Positions 16,682 to 25,398 of a stretch of DNA of 64,000 nucleotides are shown here, one piece after another (positions within the stretch are counted from its first letter, which is position 1; each line of letters begins with the position of its first letter). The translations under genes were made by a program, and so were the position numbers. The stretch spans positions 62,001-126,000 of the forward strand of contig CAKRGM010000002.1 of assembly GCA_934330725.1 (NCBI GenBank), in the 5' to 3' direction. This DNA comes from an uncultured Lachnospiraceae bacterium (GTDB lineage: Bacteria; Bacillota; Clostridia; Lachnospirales; Lachnospiraceae). The notes under the pieces are model-generated. The model made no database searches, had not been told where the DNA came from, and saw only the letters and a program-made list of their open reading frames with translations.

Positions 16682-18034
16682 TCATCTTGTAACATCCTTA
16701 AGCCACTTTTTACTTTTATAACGCCACAATGTAACAGGTATTTTTATCACTTCATCACTTAAGAGAATAATGTAGGTCACATAAACACCAAGTTTAAATA
16801 CAAATGCCGATAAAATTCCGCCGCCAATTGCAACGCCCCACATAAATATGGTATCAAGATATAATCCAAACCTTGTATCGCCGCCACTTCTTAATATTCC
16901 GACTACTATAGTTGTATTTATCGATTGTCCGATTACAAAATATGACATAATATACATCATAAAATTCAAATACCCCTGAGCCTGTGTTGTAAGTTCCAGA
17001 TTAGCTATTGCAACCGGCCTTGCTATTAATACAACAATGCTTCCCAATATTCCTGTTATAATACTCAGTACAAGAAAGCTTCTTCCATATTGACCTGCTA
17101 TATCTTTTTTCCCTTCTCCTATAGCTTTGCCAATCATTATCGCTGCTGCAGACGCAACACCAAATGATATTACCATGGCGAGCTGCCTTACAACCTGAAC
17201 CACTGAATTGGCAGCAACTACCGGGCTGCCCATGTGTCCAAGAACAGCTGAAATACTTGACACTCCGGCACCCCATAACAATTCATTTGCCATTACAGGA
17301 AGAGAGTAATTAAGAAAATCCTTAAACAGTTCCCTGTCTTTCCTGAAAAAATAATTGAATTTAAAACTTAATACATTATTTATCTTTTTATCGTATACAT
17401 ATATAATTATAATTTCAACAATTCTGGCTACAACCGTACCTATTGCAGCTCCTGCAATACCAAGCTTCGGAAACCCTGCAAGTCCAAATATAAGAAATGC
17501 ATTTACAATAATATTCACAAGCATTGATGATAAATAGACAACCATTGCAATTGTAACTTTTTCCATGCTTCTTAGTACATTAAGATACGTTGTTGACACA
17601 GGTATAAAAAGATATGAAAAGCACACTATCCTTAAATATATAACCCCGTATTCAATAACTACAGAATCATTGGAAAAAATCATCATGATATACTGCGGTA
17701 TTGCAAATGTAACTACTGCAAAAACCACACCAATCCCAAATGATATCTTCATTGCAATACCAAATACAGTCTTAATTGCTCCCATATCCTGTTTTCCCCA
17801 GTATTGTGCCAGAAGCACAGATGCACCTGACATAGTTCCAAACAAAAACAAATTCATAATAAAGCTTATCTGACTTGCAAGTGATGCTGCTGACAACACG
17901 TCTTCACCGACTTTTCCAAGCATCAGAACATCTATGGATGATATACCTACATTAATAAGGTTCTGCATTGCAATCGGCAATATAAGCGCAAAAATCTTTC
18001 TATAAAAAGACTTATCGATTCTATTCTCTAACAT
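16682..18034 (-). CDS. MATE-family multidrug/solute exporter
   Basis: 450 aa integral membrane protein with about 12 hydrophobic spans in two repeated halves, typical MATE length. N-terminal FALILPIAMQNLINVGISSID and MLGKVGEDVLSAASLASQIS are family hallmarks; the second half repeats the pattern (LPVMANELLWGAGVSSISAV). MATE proteins export cationic compounds in exchange for Na+ or H+. Immediately upstream of the methyltransferase-like gene (stop and next start 16 nt apart), so probably co-transcribed. Whether it exports drugs or a glycan-related solute cannot be told. Confidence 0.88.
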   Translation of the reverse strand: MLENRIDKSFYRKIFALILPIAMQNLINVGISSIDVLMLGKVGEDVLSAASLASQISFIMNLFLFGTMSGASVLLAQYWGKQDMGAIKTVFGIAMKISFGIGVVFAVVTFAIPQYIMMIFSNDSVVIEYGVIYLRIVCFSYLFIPVSTTYLNVLRSMEKVTIAMVVYLSSMLVNIIVNAFLIFGLAGFPKLGIAGAAIGTVVARIVEIIIIYVYDKKINNVLSFKFNYFFRKDRELFKDFLNYSLPVMANELLWGAGVSSISAVLGHMGSPVVAANSVVQVVRQLAMVISFGVASAAAIMIGKAIGEGKKDIAGQYGRSFLVLSIITGILGSIVVLIARPVAIANLELTTQAQGYLNFMMYIMSYFVIGQSINTTIVVGILRSGGDTRFGLYLDTIFMWGVAIGGGILSAFVFKLGVYVTYIILLSDEVIKIPVTLWRYKSKKWLKDVTR

Positions 18035-18235
18035 AATAATTATAATCTGCTCCTCCTGTCGATAAAAGTATATTATGCATATCTAAGAAGCCTGCCTGCT
18101 TCTATATAATTTTACCTCATATGAATCATAAATAAAATATTATTATTGTTTTTATATTGTTTTTTGCCTGCTCTTTTAATATCTGACAGTAAAAGCATTC
18201 TGCATTACAAGTCAATCTTAAATCTGATATAAATA

Positions 18236-18280
18236 CCAAAAAAACGAAGCCGACCTTTTTCAAGACCGACTCCGTTTTTA
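18236..18280 (-). terminator. Flagellin terminator
   Basis: Minus strand 12-bp stem ACGGAGTCGGTC / GGTCGGCTTCGT, with several G-U pairs, followed by a run of T. The stretch from here to the MATE gene start (18035-18235) is AT-rich and holds no feature I can name. Confidence 0.85.
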
Positions 18281-18304
18281 TAGTAGTATTCGTAATTTGT
18301 TAAA

Positions 18305-19111
18305 TTACTGAAGAAGTGAAAGAACTCCCTGGTTAGACTGATTAGCCTGAGCAAGCATTGACTGTCCTGCCTGTGACAAGATGTTGTTCTTGCTGTATTC
18401 AACCATCTCAGAAGCCATATCTGTATCTCTGATACGTGATTCAGCAGATGCAGTATTCTCACTTGTTGTGTTAAGGTTGTTGATAGTATGCTCAAGTCTG
18501 TTCTGAAGAGCACCAAGCTTTGAACGCTGAGTAGATACTGAATCAATAGCCTTCTGAATTGAATCCATTGCTGCTGGAGCATTTTTCTTAACATCAATGT
18601 TGTCAATCTTAAGACTTGCAGCATTCATGTTGCTGATTGATATACTAAGTGTCTGACCACTAAGTGAACCAATCTGAAGTGTCTTGCCCTTGAAGCTTCC
18701 ATCAAGAAGATTCATTGTGTTGAACTGTGTTGTAGACTGAATTCTGTTGATTTCATCCTTTAACTGATCAACTTCTGCTTTGATAGCTTCCTTATCAGTA
18801 CTTGTGTTAGTTCCGTTAGATGCCTGTGTAGCTAACTCATTCATTCTCTGTAAGATTGAATGTGTTTCATTAAGAGCACCTTCAGCAACCTGAATAAGTG
18901 AAATACCATCCTGTGCATTTGATGCAGCCTTATTAAGACCTCTTACCTGGCTTCTCATCTTTTCTGAGATTGAAAGACCAGCAGCATCATCACCTGCACG
19001 GTTAATTCTGTAACCTGATGATAACTTCTCTGTTGATGTTGAAAGTCCTGACTTAACAATGCCTAACTGTCTGTTTGTGTTCATTGCTGATAAATTGTGT
19101 TGTACTACCAT
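18305..19111 (-). CDS. hag: Flagellin, short form
   Basis: Filament subunit, 268 aa: only the conserved D0/D1 helices, with essentially no variable outer domain. N-terminus VVQHNLSAMNTNRQLGI then LSSGYRINRAGDDAAGLSIS; C-terminus ASAESRIRDTDMASEMVEYS and ILSQAGQSMLAQANQ. Secreted through the flagellar apparatus, so no signal peptide. It is the last gene of the flagellar run with its own sigma-28-type promoter, a CsrA-type leader and its own terminator, fitting very high separate expression. Ser/Thr-rich central residues (NGTNTSTDKEA) are possible O-glycosylation sites for the nearby transferases. Confidence 0.97.
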   Translation of the reverse strand: MVVQHNLSAMNTNRQLGIVKSGLSTSTEKLSSGYRINRAGDDAAGLSISEKMRSQVRGLNKAASNAQDGISLIQVAEGALNETHSILQRMNELATQASNGTNTSTDKEAIKAEVDQLKDEINRIQSTTQFNTMNLLDGSFKGKTLQIGSLSGQTLSISISNMNAASLKIDNIDVKKNAPAAMDSIQKAIDSVSTQRSKLGALQNRLEHTINNLNTTSENTASAESRIRDTDMASEMVEYSKNNILSQAGQSMLAQANQSNQGVLSLLQ

Positions 19112-19118
19112 AATTTTT

Positions 19119-19151
19119 TCCTCCCTGAATATACTGTGGCTTCCTTGCCAC
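19119..19151 (-). promoter_or_regulatory. CsrA-type operator in the flagellin leader
   Basis: Minus-strand RNA has a hairpin GTGGC-AAGGAA-GCCAC (19136-19151) presenting GGA in its loop, and a second GGA within the SD GGGAGGA (19119-19125). A GGA-loop hairpin plus a GGA in the SD is the architecture CsrA uses on B. subtilis hag mRNA. csrA and fliW lie 4 kb upstream in the same run. Confidence 0.7.
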
Positions 19152-19200
19152 TAATTAATTTTGTTTCAGCAACACTTCCTTTGTGTTCCTGTTATCTATT

Positions 19201-19227
19201 ATATCGGACAAATTCTTTTAAACTTTA
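19201..19227 (-). promoter_or_regulatory. Sigma-28 (SigD) promoter of flagellin
   Basis: Minus strand TAAA (19224-19227), 15 nt, TCCGATAT (19201-19208). Near-perfect flagellar promoter, giving a leader of about 85 nt. Confidence 0.85.
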
Positions 19228-19261
19228 GTCCTGATATAAACTTTTTTATTGTTATTTTTTG

Positions 19262-19738
19262 CTATTTTTTATCATCCAGAAAATGTGCCTCATTATATAT
19301 CCTGTTTTGTGTTTTGTAATATATATTGGCCATCTTTGTATTCTTTCCTGCAGCTGCCACTTCACGCTTCATTCTTGAAAAACGTTTCTCCACAAGCATC
19401 TTATTTCTGGCTTCCTGTGCCTCTACTTTAACCCCAAGCTCAGTAACCGTCTTAATAAGTTCCTGTAACTGCTTTATCTGATCTGCATATTTTGCTCTGT
19501 TTTCATTTACTTCTTCTTTTACCCTTGCAAATAAAGCATCGAAACCTTCATTCAGCCTTATAAGCTCTTCTATAAGCCCGCCTTTAGACTCAATATTAGC
19601 ATAAAAATCTTCATCACTGAATTCTTCTGTAGATGCAATTTTTGTCTGCTCATCATTTAGCTTTATCAGCTGCGTAAGAACCTTCTCCTTTTTATGGAGA
19701 CTGTCTATCATTATCTGTATATAATTATCTGTGTTCAT
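19262..19738 (-). CDS. Flagellar accessory protein, FliT/FlgN-like coiled coil
   Basis: 158 aa from ATG 19738, which follows GAGGAATAT; the longer open frame adds 9 unrelated residues. Nearly all helical: repeated heptads (IMIDSLHKKEKVLTQLIKLN, then LIEELIRLNEGFDALFARVK) and a basic C-terminal part. Position directly after fliS, before flagellin, is where FliT-type export chaperones for the FliD cap sit in other Firmicutes. No diagnostic motif; the assignment rests on position and helical character, while an flgN gene exists separately at 29078. Confidence 0.6.
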   Translation of the reverse strand: MNTDNYIQIMIDSLHKKEKVLTQLIKLNDEQTKIASTEEFSDEDFYANIESKGGLIEELIRLNEGFDALFARVKEEVNENRAKYADQIKQLQELIKTVTELGVKVEAQEARNKMLVEKRFSRMKREVAAAGKNTKMANIYYKTQNRIYNEAHFLDDKK

Positions 19739-19769
19739 ATATTCCTCATGCTGCGAATGTAACAAGCTT

Positions 19770-20168
19770 TTATTTAATACCCTTTGATGCTCCTGCTACT
19801 CTGTTCTTTTCCATTACCTGTTTCCATGTATCTCTCATACCCCTGATCTGCTCGAGGGCCTTTTCAAGTGTTTCTTTATCTTTTTGCATATTAGCCTGTA
19901 CCAGCAGGTCATATATGTATTTGTATACATTTTCAAAATCTTTTGCTACTGGATACTTGAAATCAAGTGTTGACCGGAGTTCATCTATAATGTTCTCAAC
20001 CTTTCTAATGTTATTATGCGTTTTCATTATGTCGTTCTGTTCAATTCCAAGCATTGCCACATTGCAGAACTTAATAGCCCCTTCATATAAAAATAATGTA
20101 AGTTCAGCTGGTGACGCCGTAAGAATCTTATTATTTTGGTATGCCTGATATGCCTGATTTAAAGCCAT
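19770..20168 (-). CDS. fliS: Flagellin export chaperone FliS
   Basis: Small four-helix chaperone that caps the C-terminal helix of flagellin before export and, in Bacillus, takes part in FliW-CsrA feedback. 132 aa from ATG 20168 (MALNQAYQAYQNNKI), preceded by GGGAGGATATATA. ASPAELTLFLYEGAIKFCN is the family signature. Lies between fliD and the FliT-like gene. Confidence 0.95.
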   Translation of the reverse strand: MALNQAYQAYQNNKILTASPAELTLFLYEGAIKFCNVAMLGIEQNDIMKTHNNIRKVENIIDELRSTLDFKYPVAKDFENVYKYIYDLLVQANMQKDKETLEKALEQIRGMRDTWKQVMEKNRVAGASKGIK

Positions 20169-20257
20169 TATATATCCTCCCAATATTACATAAAACCAGA
20201 TTTTTTATATTAATATGACTATGTAATACACTATACTTTTACTGTAAATTGTTTTAT

Positions 20258-22426
20258 TTATCCAAAGAAACCTGATAATGATGACTGTTGTGCATTAAAT
20301 GCTGCCAATGCAGACTCCATTTTGGAGAATTTCTTGTAATAATAATCTTCCCATGTACTTATCTGGGCAGCTTTATCTGATATCTTTGTCTTATAATCTG
20401 AGTACTCTCTTGCAAGTTCCTTATCATTATAGATTGTAAGTGCACTGCTAAGAGATGTTCTCTGCATTCTCTTTCCCAGGTCGCTATACACCTTCTGTGA
20501 AAGTTTTGAAAAGAATTCTATAACTGTATCCGGATCTTCTGCTATTGCAGCACGAAGTTTGTCTGTGTTTCCGGAAGTACTTGAATCGTCCTTATCACCA
20601 TCAATATGAAATACGCCCTTCTCATTATCAGCAGATTCAAAGTAATTAAGTGTCGCAATTCCAAATGATGATAATGAATAACTCTTGCCATTTACTTCAA
20701 TTGCTGACAGCATATTTGTTTTCATGGCTGACGAAGTATTTCCAAGAATACTGTCCTTTCTAAGGAGTGAATCTTTAATCTTCTTTTCCCACTCTTCAAC
20801 TTCCTTATCCGACATAGCCTCTTTTTCATCAGATGTCAGTGGCTCATATCCGCTTGAACTGTCTGCATTATAAGCTGTATCCATTTCCTTTATTAGAGCA
20901 TTGTAATCCTTAAGAAAGCTCTTTATCTGGTTATATATTGCATCAGTGTCTGTATTTGTTGTAATTGTTACTGCTTTATCAGTTATTGCAGTTGCTTCAA
21001 TTGTAAGACCGTTAATCGAATAGTTATTAGTATTACTTGTAAATTCAGCGCCATTAAGGATTATCGTTGAATCCTGTCCTGCAATACGGACTGCACCTGA
21101 TGACTCAAGGCTACTCAGATTAGCAAGCATTTTCTGTGCTTCACTTGCTTTATTTAAAAACTGTGTATCTATACCCTCTTTCTGTTTATCAACATCAGTT
21201 TTCAAAGCACTATATTCAGGATCGCTTTCTGTTACTGCTGAGGCATGTCCATCTGAATCATCTGCAATGTGTACCCTGTCCTTATATGTATCCATTGTGC
21301 TTTGCGCATCAGAATACGCTTTCACTGCACTTGTCAAACCTGTAATATTATTCTTTAATTCTGTAATTTCTGACTGTTCATCAGCACTCAATGCTTTGAT
21401 TTTATCATCATCAAAAATATAATTGCCGTTCGCATCTGTCATTAAATTACTGCTGTCATCTGTTTTAATGCAGTCTTTATATTTATCATTGCTTAGTAAC
21501 TTTTCTTTTTTCTCTGCAAGATTTTTTTCTAATTCATCTTTACTGCTGACATTATTTTCGGTCTTAATTGTGTCTATAATATCATACGCTTTATTATATG
21601 CATCAGCATACTCTTTAGCTTTATCTGCATATGTTATCTTATTTGCCTTGCAATATTCTTCAACGGCTGCAGCTCTTGTAGCATCATCAAAGTATCCTGT
21701 CCACTTTTTATATTCCTTTACTTCCGGACTGTCAACCTCATTTCCATCTGCATCCTTTGTTGTGCTTTTTGATGTAAATAATCCAAGTTTGCTTATAACA
21801 GTCTGGCTGGTACTGTCATTACCATTAATTGAGAAATCATGATCTGCACCTGATTTAGCTGCACTTATAAAGAACCGCTGGTTATTTTCATCAAAATTTG
21901 CTGAAAGGCCTGCTTCCTTTAAACCGACTATAAATTCATTTATAGTACTGTCAGCCGTCAGTTTTATGGTTTTCTGATTTCCATCAACTGTTACGCTGAT
22001 CTGTGAATCCTGCATACCCTCAAGTCCCTTAACCTCACTTAACTTGCTGCTGCCTGAGAGTGTTTTTGAAGAATCCTGTGCACTTATCTTTCCACCTGTT
22101 AAATAACCCGTTGACGCGAGTTGCTTTACTTCCAGTGTCTGATTTCCGTCAACTGCATTAGATGATGCTGTTACATTTGCATATCCTGTTGATGAAACAG
22201 ATGATTTCTTTAATCTATACGTACTTGAATACTGCGAATTCTTAAGCGAACCTGTATAAAAGCTATATATACTTTTATTCATTGTCTTCCATGAATCCTG
22301 TTTCCATGAAAGCTTGGTCTGTGCTTTTACAAGATTATCCTTTTGTAAATTATATGAAGACATCAGCGCTTTTACAATTGAATCTGTATCAAGTCCTGAT
22401 GACATTCCTGCTAATCTTATTGGCAT
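20258..22426 (-). CDS. fliD: Flagellar filament cap protein FliD
   Basis: Cap at the filament tip that folds exported flagellin. 722 aa, longer than the usual 450-550. N-terminal MPIRLAGMSSGLDTDSIVKA and LSWKQDSWKTMNKSIYSF are canonical, as are the core LEVKQLASTGYLTGGKIS and the C-terminal coiled coil ending ALAAFNAQQSSLSGFFG. The extra length is a 200-residue acidic, Lys/Asp/Glu-rich insertion around residues 210-420, probably an elaborated outer domain. SD AAAGGCGG at moderate spacing. A second FliD-like gene lies at 9628. Confidence 0.96.
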   Translation of the reverse strand: MPIRLAGMSSGLDTDSIVKALMSSYNLQKDNLVKAQTKLSWKQDSWKTMNKSIYSFYTGSLKNSQYSSTYRLKKSSVSSTGYANVTASSNAVDGNQTLEVKQLASTGYLTGGKISAQDSSKTLSGSSKLSEVKGLEGMQDSQISVTVDGNQKTIKLTADSTINEFIVGLKEAGLSANFDENNQRFFISAAKSGADHDFSINGNDSTSQTVISKLGLFTSKSTTKDADGNEVDSPEVKEYKKWTGYFDDATRAAAVEEYCKANKITYADKAKEYADAYNKAYDIIDTIKTENNVSSKDELEKNLAEKKEKLLSNDKYKDCIKTDDSSNLMTDANGNYIFDDDKIKALSADEQSEITELKNNITGLTSAVKAYSDAQSTMDTYKDRVHIADDSDGHASAVTESDPEYSALKTDVDKQKEGIDTQFLNKASEAQKMLANLSSLESSGAVRIAGQDSTIILNGAEFTSNTNNYSINGLTIEATAITDKAVTITTNTDTDAIYNQIKSFLKDYNALIKEMDTAYNADSSSGYEPLTSDEKEAMSDKEVEEWEKKIKDSLLRKDSILGNTSSAMKTNMLSAIEVNGKSYSLSSFGIATLNYFESADNEKGVFHIDGDKDDSSTSGNTDKLRAAIAEDPDTVIEFFSKLSQKVYSDLGKRMQRTSLSSALTIYNDKELAREYSDYKTKISDKAAQISTWEDYYYKKFSKMESALAAFNAQQSSLSGFFG

Positions 22427-22446
22427 ATCAATTACCGCCTTTCCTT

Positions 22447-22869
22447 TTATAACTTCTTATCTACCAATATTCCTGCAAGTTCCCACGTTTTTGCAATTAT
22501 ATCAAGCAGTTCTTCCGATGGTATTTCTTTAATTACTTTATCCGTATCCTTGTCCTTAATCTTAATCGTGATACGTTTTGTCGGTTCATTATAACCAAAT
22601 TCGGCAATAGTATTACCATTAATCATCTTTCTGATTTCTTTCAGTTTTTCTGCAGTTGCTTCCTCATCTCTTTTTTTTGCTTCCATGCTGGTATTGCCAG
22701 ATGATTTAACTGCATTCTTCATAACTACCGCATCTGTACCTGCAATATCCCTGTCAGTACCTGCAGATGCATATGAAGCTGTATCCTGTACCGCTGACGT
22801 TGTCTGTGATGCAGCCTCACTTTGATAATTAGTGGAACGTGCAGCTCCACTTATTGATGCAACCCCCAT
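22447..22869 (-). CDS. flaG: FlaG-family flagellar protein
   Basis: 140 aa from ATG 22869 (MGVASISGAARSTN) with SD GGAGGTGG; the longer open frame would add 21 residues without an SD. N-terminal half is Ala/Ser/Thr-rich and disordered. The C-terminal ~70 residues are the FlaG domain: RKMINGNTIAEFGYNEPTKR and IKEIPSEELLDIIAKTWELA. FlaG influences filament length in other bacteria. Directly upstream of fliD (20-nt gap), with a sigma-28-like box just upstream. Confidence 0.9.
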   Translation of the reverse strand: MGVASISGAARSTNYQSEAASQTTSAVQDTASYASAGTDRDIAGTDAVVMKNAVKSSGNTSMEAKKRDEEATAEKLKEIRKMINGNTIAEFGYNEPTKRITIKIKDKDTDKVIKEIPSEELLDIIAKTWELAGILVDKKL

Positions 22870-22950
22870 TTTTTCCACCTCCATGTGAATTACCATGTGA
22901 ATTAAAACGTTACTTTTTAATTTAAAATCCATTTATATAATTCTTTTTAT

Positions 22951-22977
22951 ATATCGGTAAAATAAAAATATTATTAA
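22951..22977 (-). promoter_or_regulatory. Sigma-28-like promoter before flaG-fliD-fliS
   Basis: Minus strand TTAA (22974-22977), 15 nt, ACCGATAT (22951-22958). The -35 deviates at two positions from TAAA; the -10 matches 6 of 8. Confidence 0.55.
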
Positions 22978-22988
22978 CCTTGTCAGTT

Positions 22989-23210
22989 TTATTTGCCGAA
23001 CAATTTTTTTACTGCCTCTGCATCAACCGAATCTGCTGCCTCTTTGTTAGCATCCTGAATCTGCACATAAACTTCTTTTCTGTATATCGGAACTGATTTT
23101 GGAGCAGAAATTCCAAGCTTTACCTGGTCACCCTTAATATCGATAACCTTAACCTCGATTTCATCATTAATTATGATTGCTTCATCTTTCTTTCTAGTCA
23201 ATGCAAGCAT
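22989..23210 (-). CDS. csrA: Translational regulator CsrA
   Basis: RNA-binding dimer that represses flagellin translation by covering its SD. 73 aa from ATG 23210 (MLALTRKKDEAIIINDEIEV), then VKLGISAPKSVPIYRKEVY with the family's RNA-contact strand. The ATG lies 1 nt after the fliW stop (TAG-A-ATG), so the two are translationally coupled. The likely target, a GGA-loop hairpin in the flagellin leader, is visible at 19119-19151. Confidence 0.97.
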   Translation of the reverse strand: MLALTRKKDEAIIINDEIEVKVIDIKGDQVKLGISAPKSVPIYRKEVYVQIQDANKEAADSVDAEAVKKLFGK

Positions 23211-23211
23211 T

Positions 23212-23679
23212 CTACTCACCATCCTTTCCTGATTTTTCTTTCAGAATATCATAAATCGGATACTTAACCTCATAATCATCATTTTCAGCTATCAGCTGTA
23301 CTCCTTTTAAAGTATCTGCATTTATAATAACGGGTGCTTTTAAATTACATGTCATTTTTGTAAGATCTGGCGGAACTGTAACTGTTACATAAACAATAAG
23401 CGATTCATTATCCACATTTTCTCCAAGTGATGAAAATAACTTATTATCAATTACAGGATTGTAGTCATCTTTTACTATCTGTGGCTGTATAACCGGAAGA
23501 GCAAGCTGTGGCTCATCAAGCGACTGCAGCCATACGAGTCCCTTATCATCGCCCTTATCAAGATCGTAAATTATTGTAAATTTCTTACACCATTCAAAGC
23601 CTATAATTCCTTTATCAAAAGTTATAATCTTACCGTCATCAACTTCAATTGTTCCAAACCATTTAGTTTCCGCTCTCAT
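23212..23679 (-). CDS. fliW: Flagellar assembly factor FliW
   Basis: Binds flagellin or CsrA alternatively; free FliW relieves CsrA repression, matching flagellin synthesis to export. About 155 aa from ATG 23679 (MRAETKWFGTIEVDDGKII); GTG or ATG codons up to 23691 are alternatives because the AAAGG site is unusually placed. FDKGIIGFEWCKKFTIIYD and the C-terminal VVVNADTL-like segment (APVIINADTLKGVQLIAEND) are characteristic. Coupled to csrA. Confidence 0.95.
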   Translation of the reverse strand: MRAETKWFGTIEVDDGKIITFDKGIIGFEWCKKFTIIYDLDKGDDKGLVWLQSLDEPQLALPVIQPQIVKDDYNPVIDNKLFSSLGENVDNESLIVYVTVTVPPDLTKMTCNLKAPVIINADTLKGVQLIAENDDYEVKYPIYDILKEKSGKDGE

Positions 23680-23718
23680 CACTGACACCATGCCTTTCTG
23701 TATAGTATTAATTTTAGT

Positions 23719-25341
23719 TTATAAAAAATCAAGCAATGTCTGCTGCACTGTTTTTCCTGCTGCCGATAGAGCTGCATTGTATACAAGCTGTGCCGACAGA
23801 TAATTTATTGTGACATCTTCAAGATCAATATCCTCATTTTCTGATTTTAAGGATTTGAAATTAGTTTTTTGCTCTGTAAGTCTTGTCTTGTTAAGATCAA
23901 GTCTTGTCAGTCTGTTTCCTACATCTGCCTTTGCAATTGATACCTCACTCTGATATCCCTGCATCTTGGATATTCCCTTTTCAAATGTTTTAGTCATATT
24001 ATCTTTGGTAAGATCTTTTTGTTTCTCAAGTCCTTCCAGCATCTGACTGAGTTTCTTCTGCGAAGCACTATCCTTATACTGATCAAGCTTCTGCATTTCT
24101 TTTACCTTACTTATCTGATTTTCAACATCTATAGCATTTTGTACGCTTGTTATAAGATCATCTATGTCTCTTCCCAGATATATATTAAACGCATCCTTTG
24201 CTTCTGTATTAATCTTGATTTCCTGAGAAAAGTTAATATTATAATTAATATCTTCGTCTTTCTTTTTATATTCAATTCCGGTGTTATTATCAACACAATC
24301 ATAATACATTATGGGATTTAAATCACCTTTTTTGAAATTATCCTTGCTATATGTAATTGAAAACTCATTTGATTCATAAATATTTTTATAAGTATTTTGT
24401 CCAAGAAGTATCTCGCCCGTTGACGCATTAAATATGATTTCATTGTCATCCGGATTATAATTGCTGTCTGTTGTAGTTCCAAGCACTACCGTGCTTCCGT
24501 CAGAAGCAGTTACCGAAAATTTGCCATCAGCATCGGCTGTCACATCCGTCGTTGCCAAAACGACCGGATTGCCTGATGCATCCTTTACTTTATCACCATT
24601 CGCATCAAGCTGGTATGTTGTCACTTTTGCTGTCTTTCCATCTTCTGAAACTGCAATATCTGTATTACCATAATTAATTGTAAATCCTGCACTCTTAACT
24701 TCTGAATATCCTGTCCTTAAACGATATGTTGTTGTGACGTTTGGTGTTACAACATTTCCTGATGCATCTGTTTTTACATTAAGATTAATAACGTCATCAT
24801 TTGAATATGCATTTGTATATATCGTCTTTAATGACAGGTCATCCCTGGTGAAATTCTGTGAAATAGTATAATTAACACCTTCAGCATCCTCATCTGACTG
24901 ATATGTAAGAGTCTTATCCGTATTATACCCTGTAAAAATATATCTTCCTGAATAATCAACATTTCCCTGATCATAAAAGGTATTTTTTAACTGGTTAAGG
25001 CTGTCTGCAAGTGTATTTCTTTCAGATGATGAATATGAATCTGTTGATCCCTGTGTACAGTAATCATACAATTTCACAAGAACAGAATTAGCCTCATCAA
25101 GTGAACTCTGTGTCGATTTAAGCCATGAATCTGCATCTTTGATATTTTTATCCAGATACTGTGTTACCTGATCAAGACTTGAGCGGAGTCTTAAAGCTCT
25201 TATTGCCACTATTGGATCTTCTGATGGCTTATTTATCTTTTTCTGGGTTGACATCTGTGTTTCAATCTTATTCATCTGTTTTTTGTTTATCTGAAGATTT
25301 GATAAAGAATTGTTAACCATCATCCGGTTTGTTATTCTCAT
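23719..25341 (-). CDS. flgL: Hook-filament junction protein FlgL (HAP3)
   Basis: 540 aa, almost twice the length of E. coli FlgL. N-terminal RITNRMMVNNSLSNLQINKK and the flagellin-like helix QKKINKPSEDPIVAIRALRL, C-terminal NYLSAQLVYNAALSAAGK ending in QQTLLDFL. The extra length is a central beta-rich insertion (about residues 170-370) full of Asp, Thr, Val and Gly. SD AGGAGGACAAAGTTT. Follows the two flgK genes as in the standard flgM-flgN-flgK-flgL order. Confidence 0.95.
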   Translation of the reverse strand: MRITNRMMVNNSLSNLQINKKQMNKIETQMSTQKKINKPSEDPIVAIRALRLRSSLDQVTQYLDKNIKDADSWLKSTQSSLDEANSVLVKLYDYCTQGSTDSYSSSERNTLADSLNQLKNTFYDQGNVDYSGRYIFTGYNTDKTLTYQSDEDAEGVNYTISQNFTRDDLSLKTIYTNAYSNDDVINLNVKTDASGNVVTPNVTTTYRLRTGYSEVKSAGFTINYGNTDIAVSEDGKTAKVTTYQLDANGDKVKDASGNPVVLATTDVTADADGKFSVTASDGSTVVLGTTTDSNYNPDDNEIIFNASTGEILLGQNTYKNIYESNEFSITYSKDNFKKGDLNPIMYYDCVDNNTGIEYKKKDEDINYNINFSQEIKINTEAKDAFNIYLGRDIDDLITSVQNAIDVENQISKVKEMQKLDQYKDSASQKKLSQMLEGLEKQKDLTKDNMTKTFEKGISKMQGYQSEVSIAKADVGNRLTRLDLNKTRLTEQKTNFKSLKSENEDIDLEDVTINYLSAQLVYNAALSAAGKTVQQTLLDFL

Positions 25342-25398
25342 AAACTTTGTCCTCCTTATCTATGCCACATGTAAATACATACATCATTTTTTAATTCA

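Noticed and set aside
21423..21842. 139-codon plus-strand frame antisense to fliD
   Set aside because: Shadow of the low-complexity insertion in FliD; no SD or recognisable motif.
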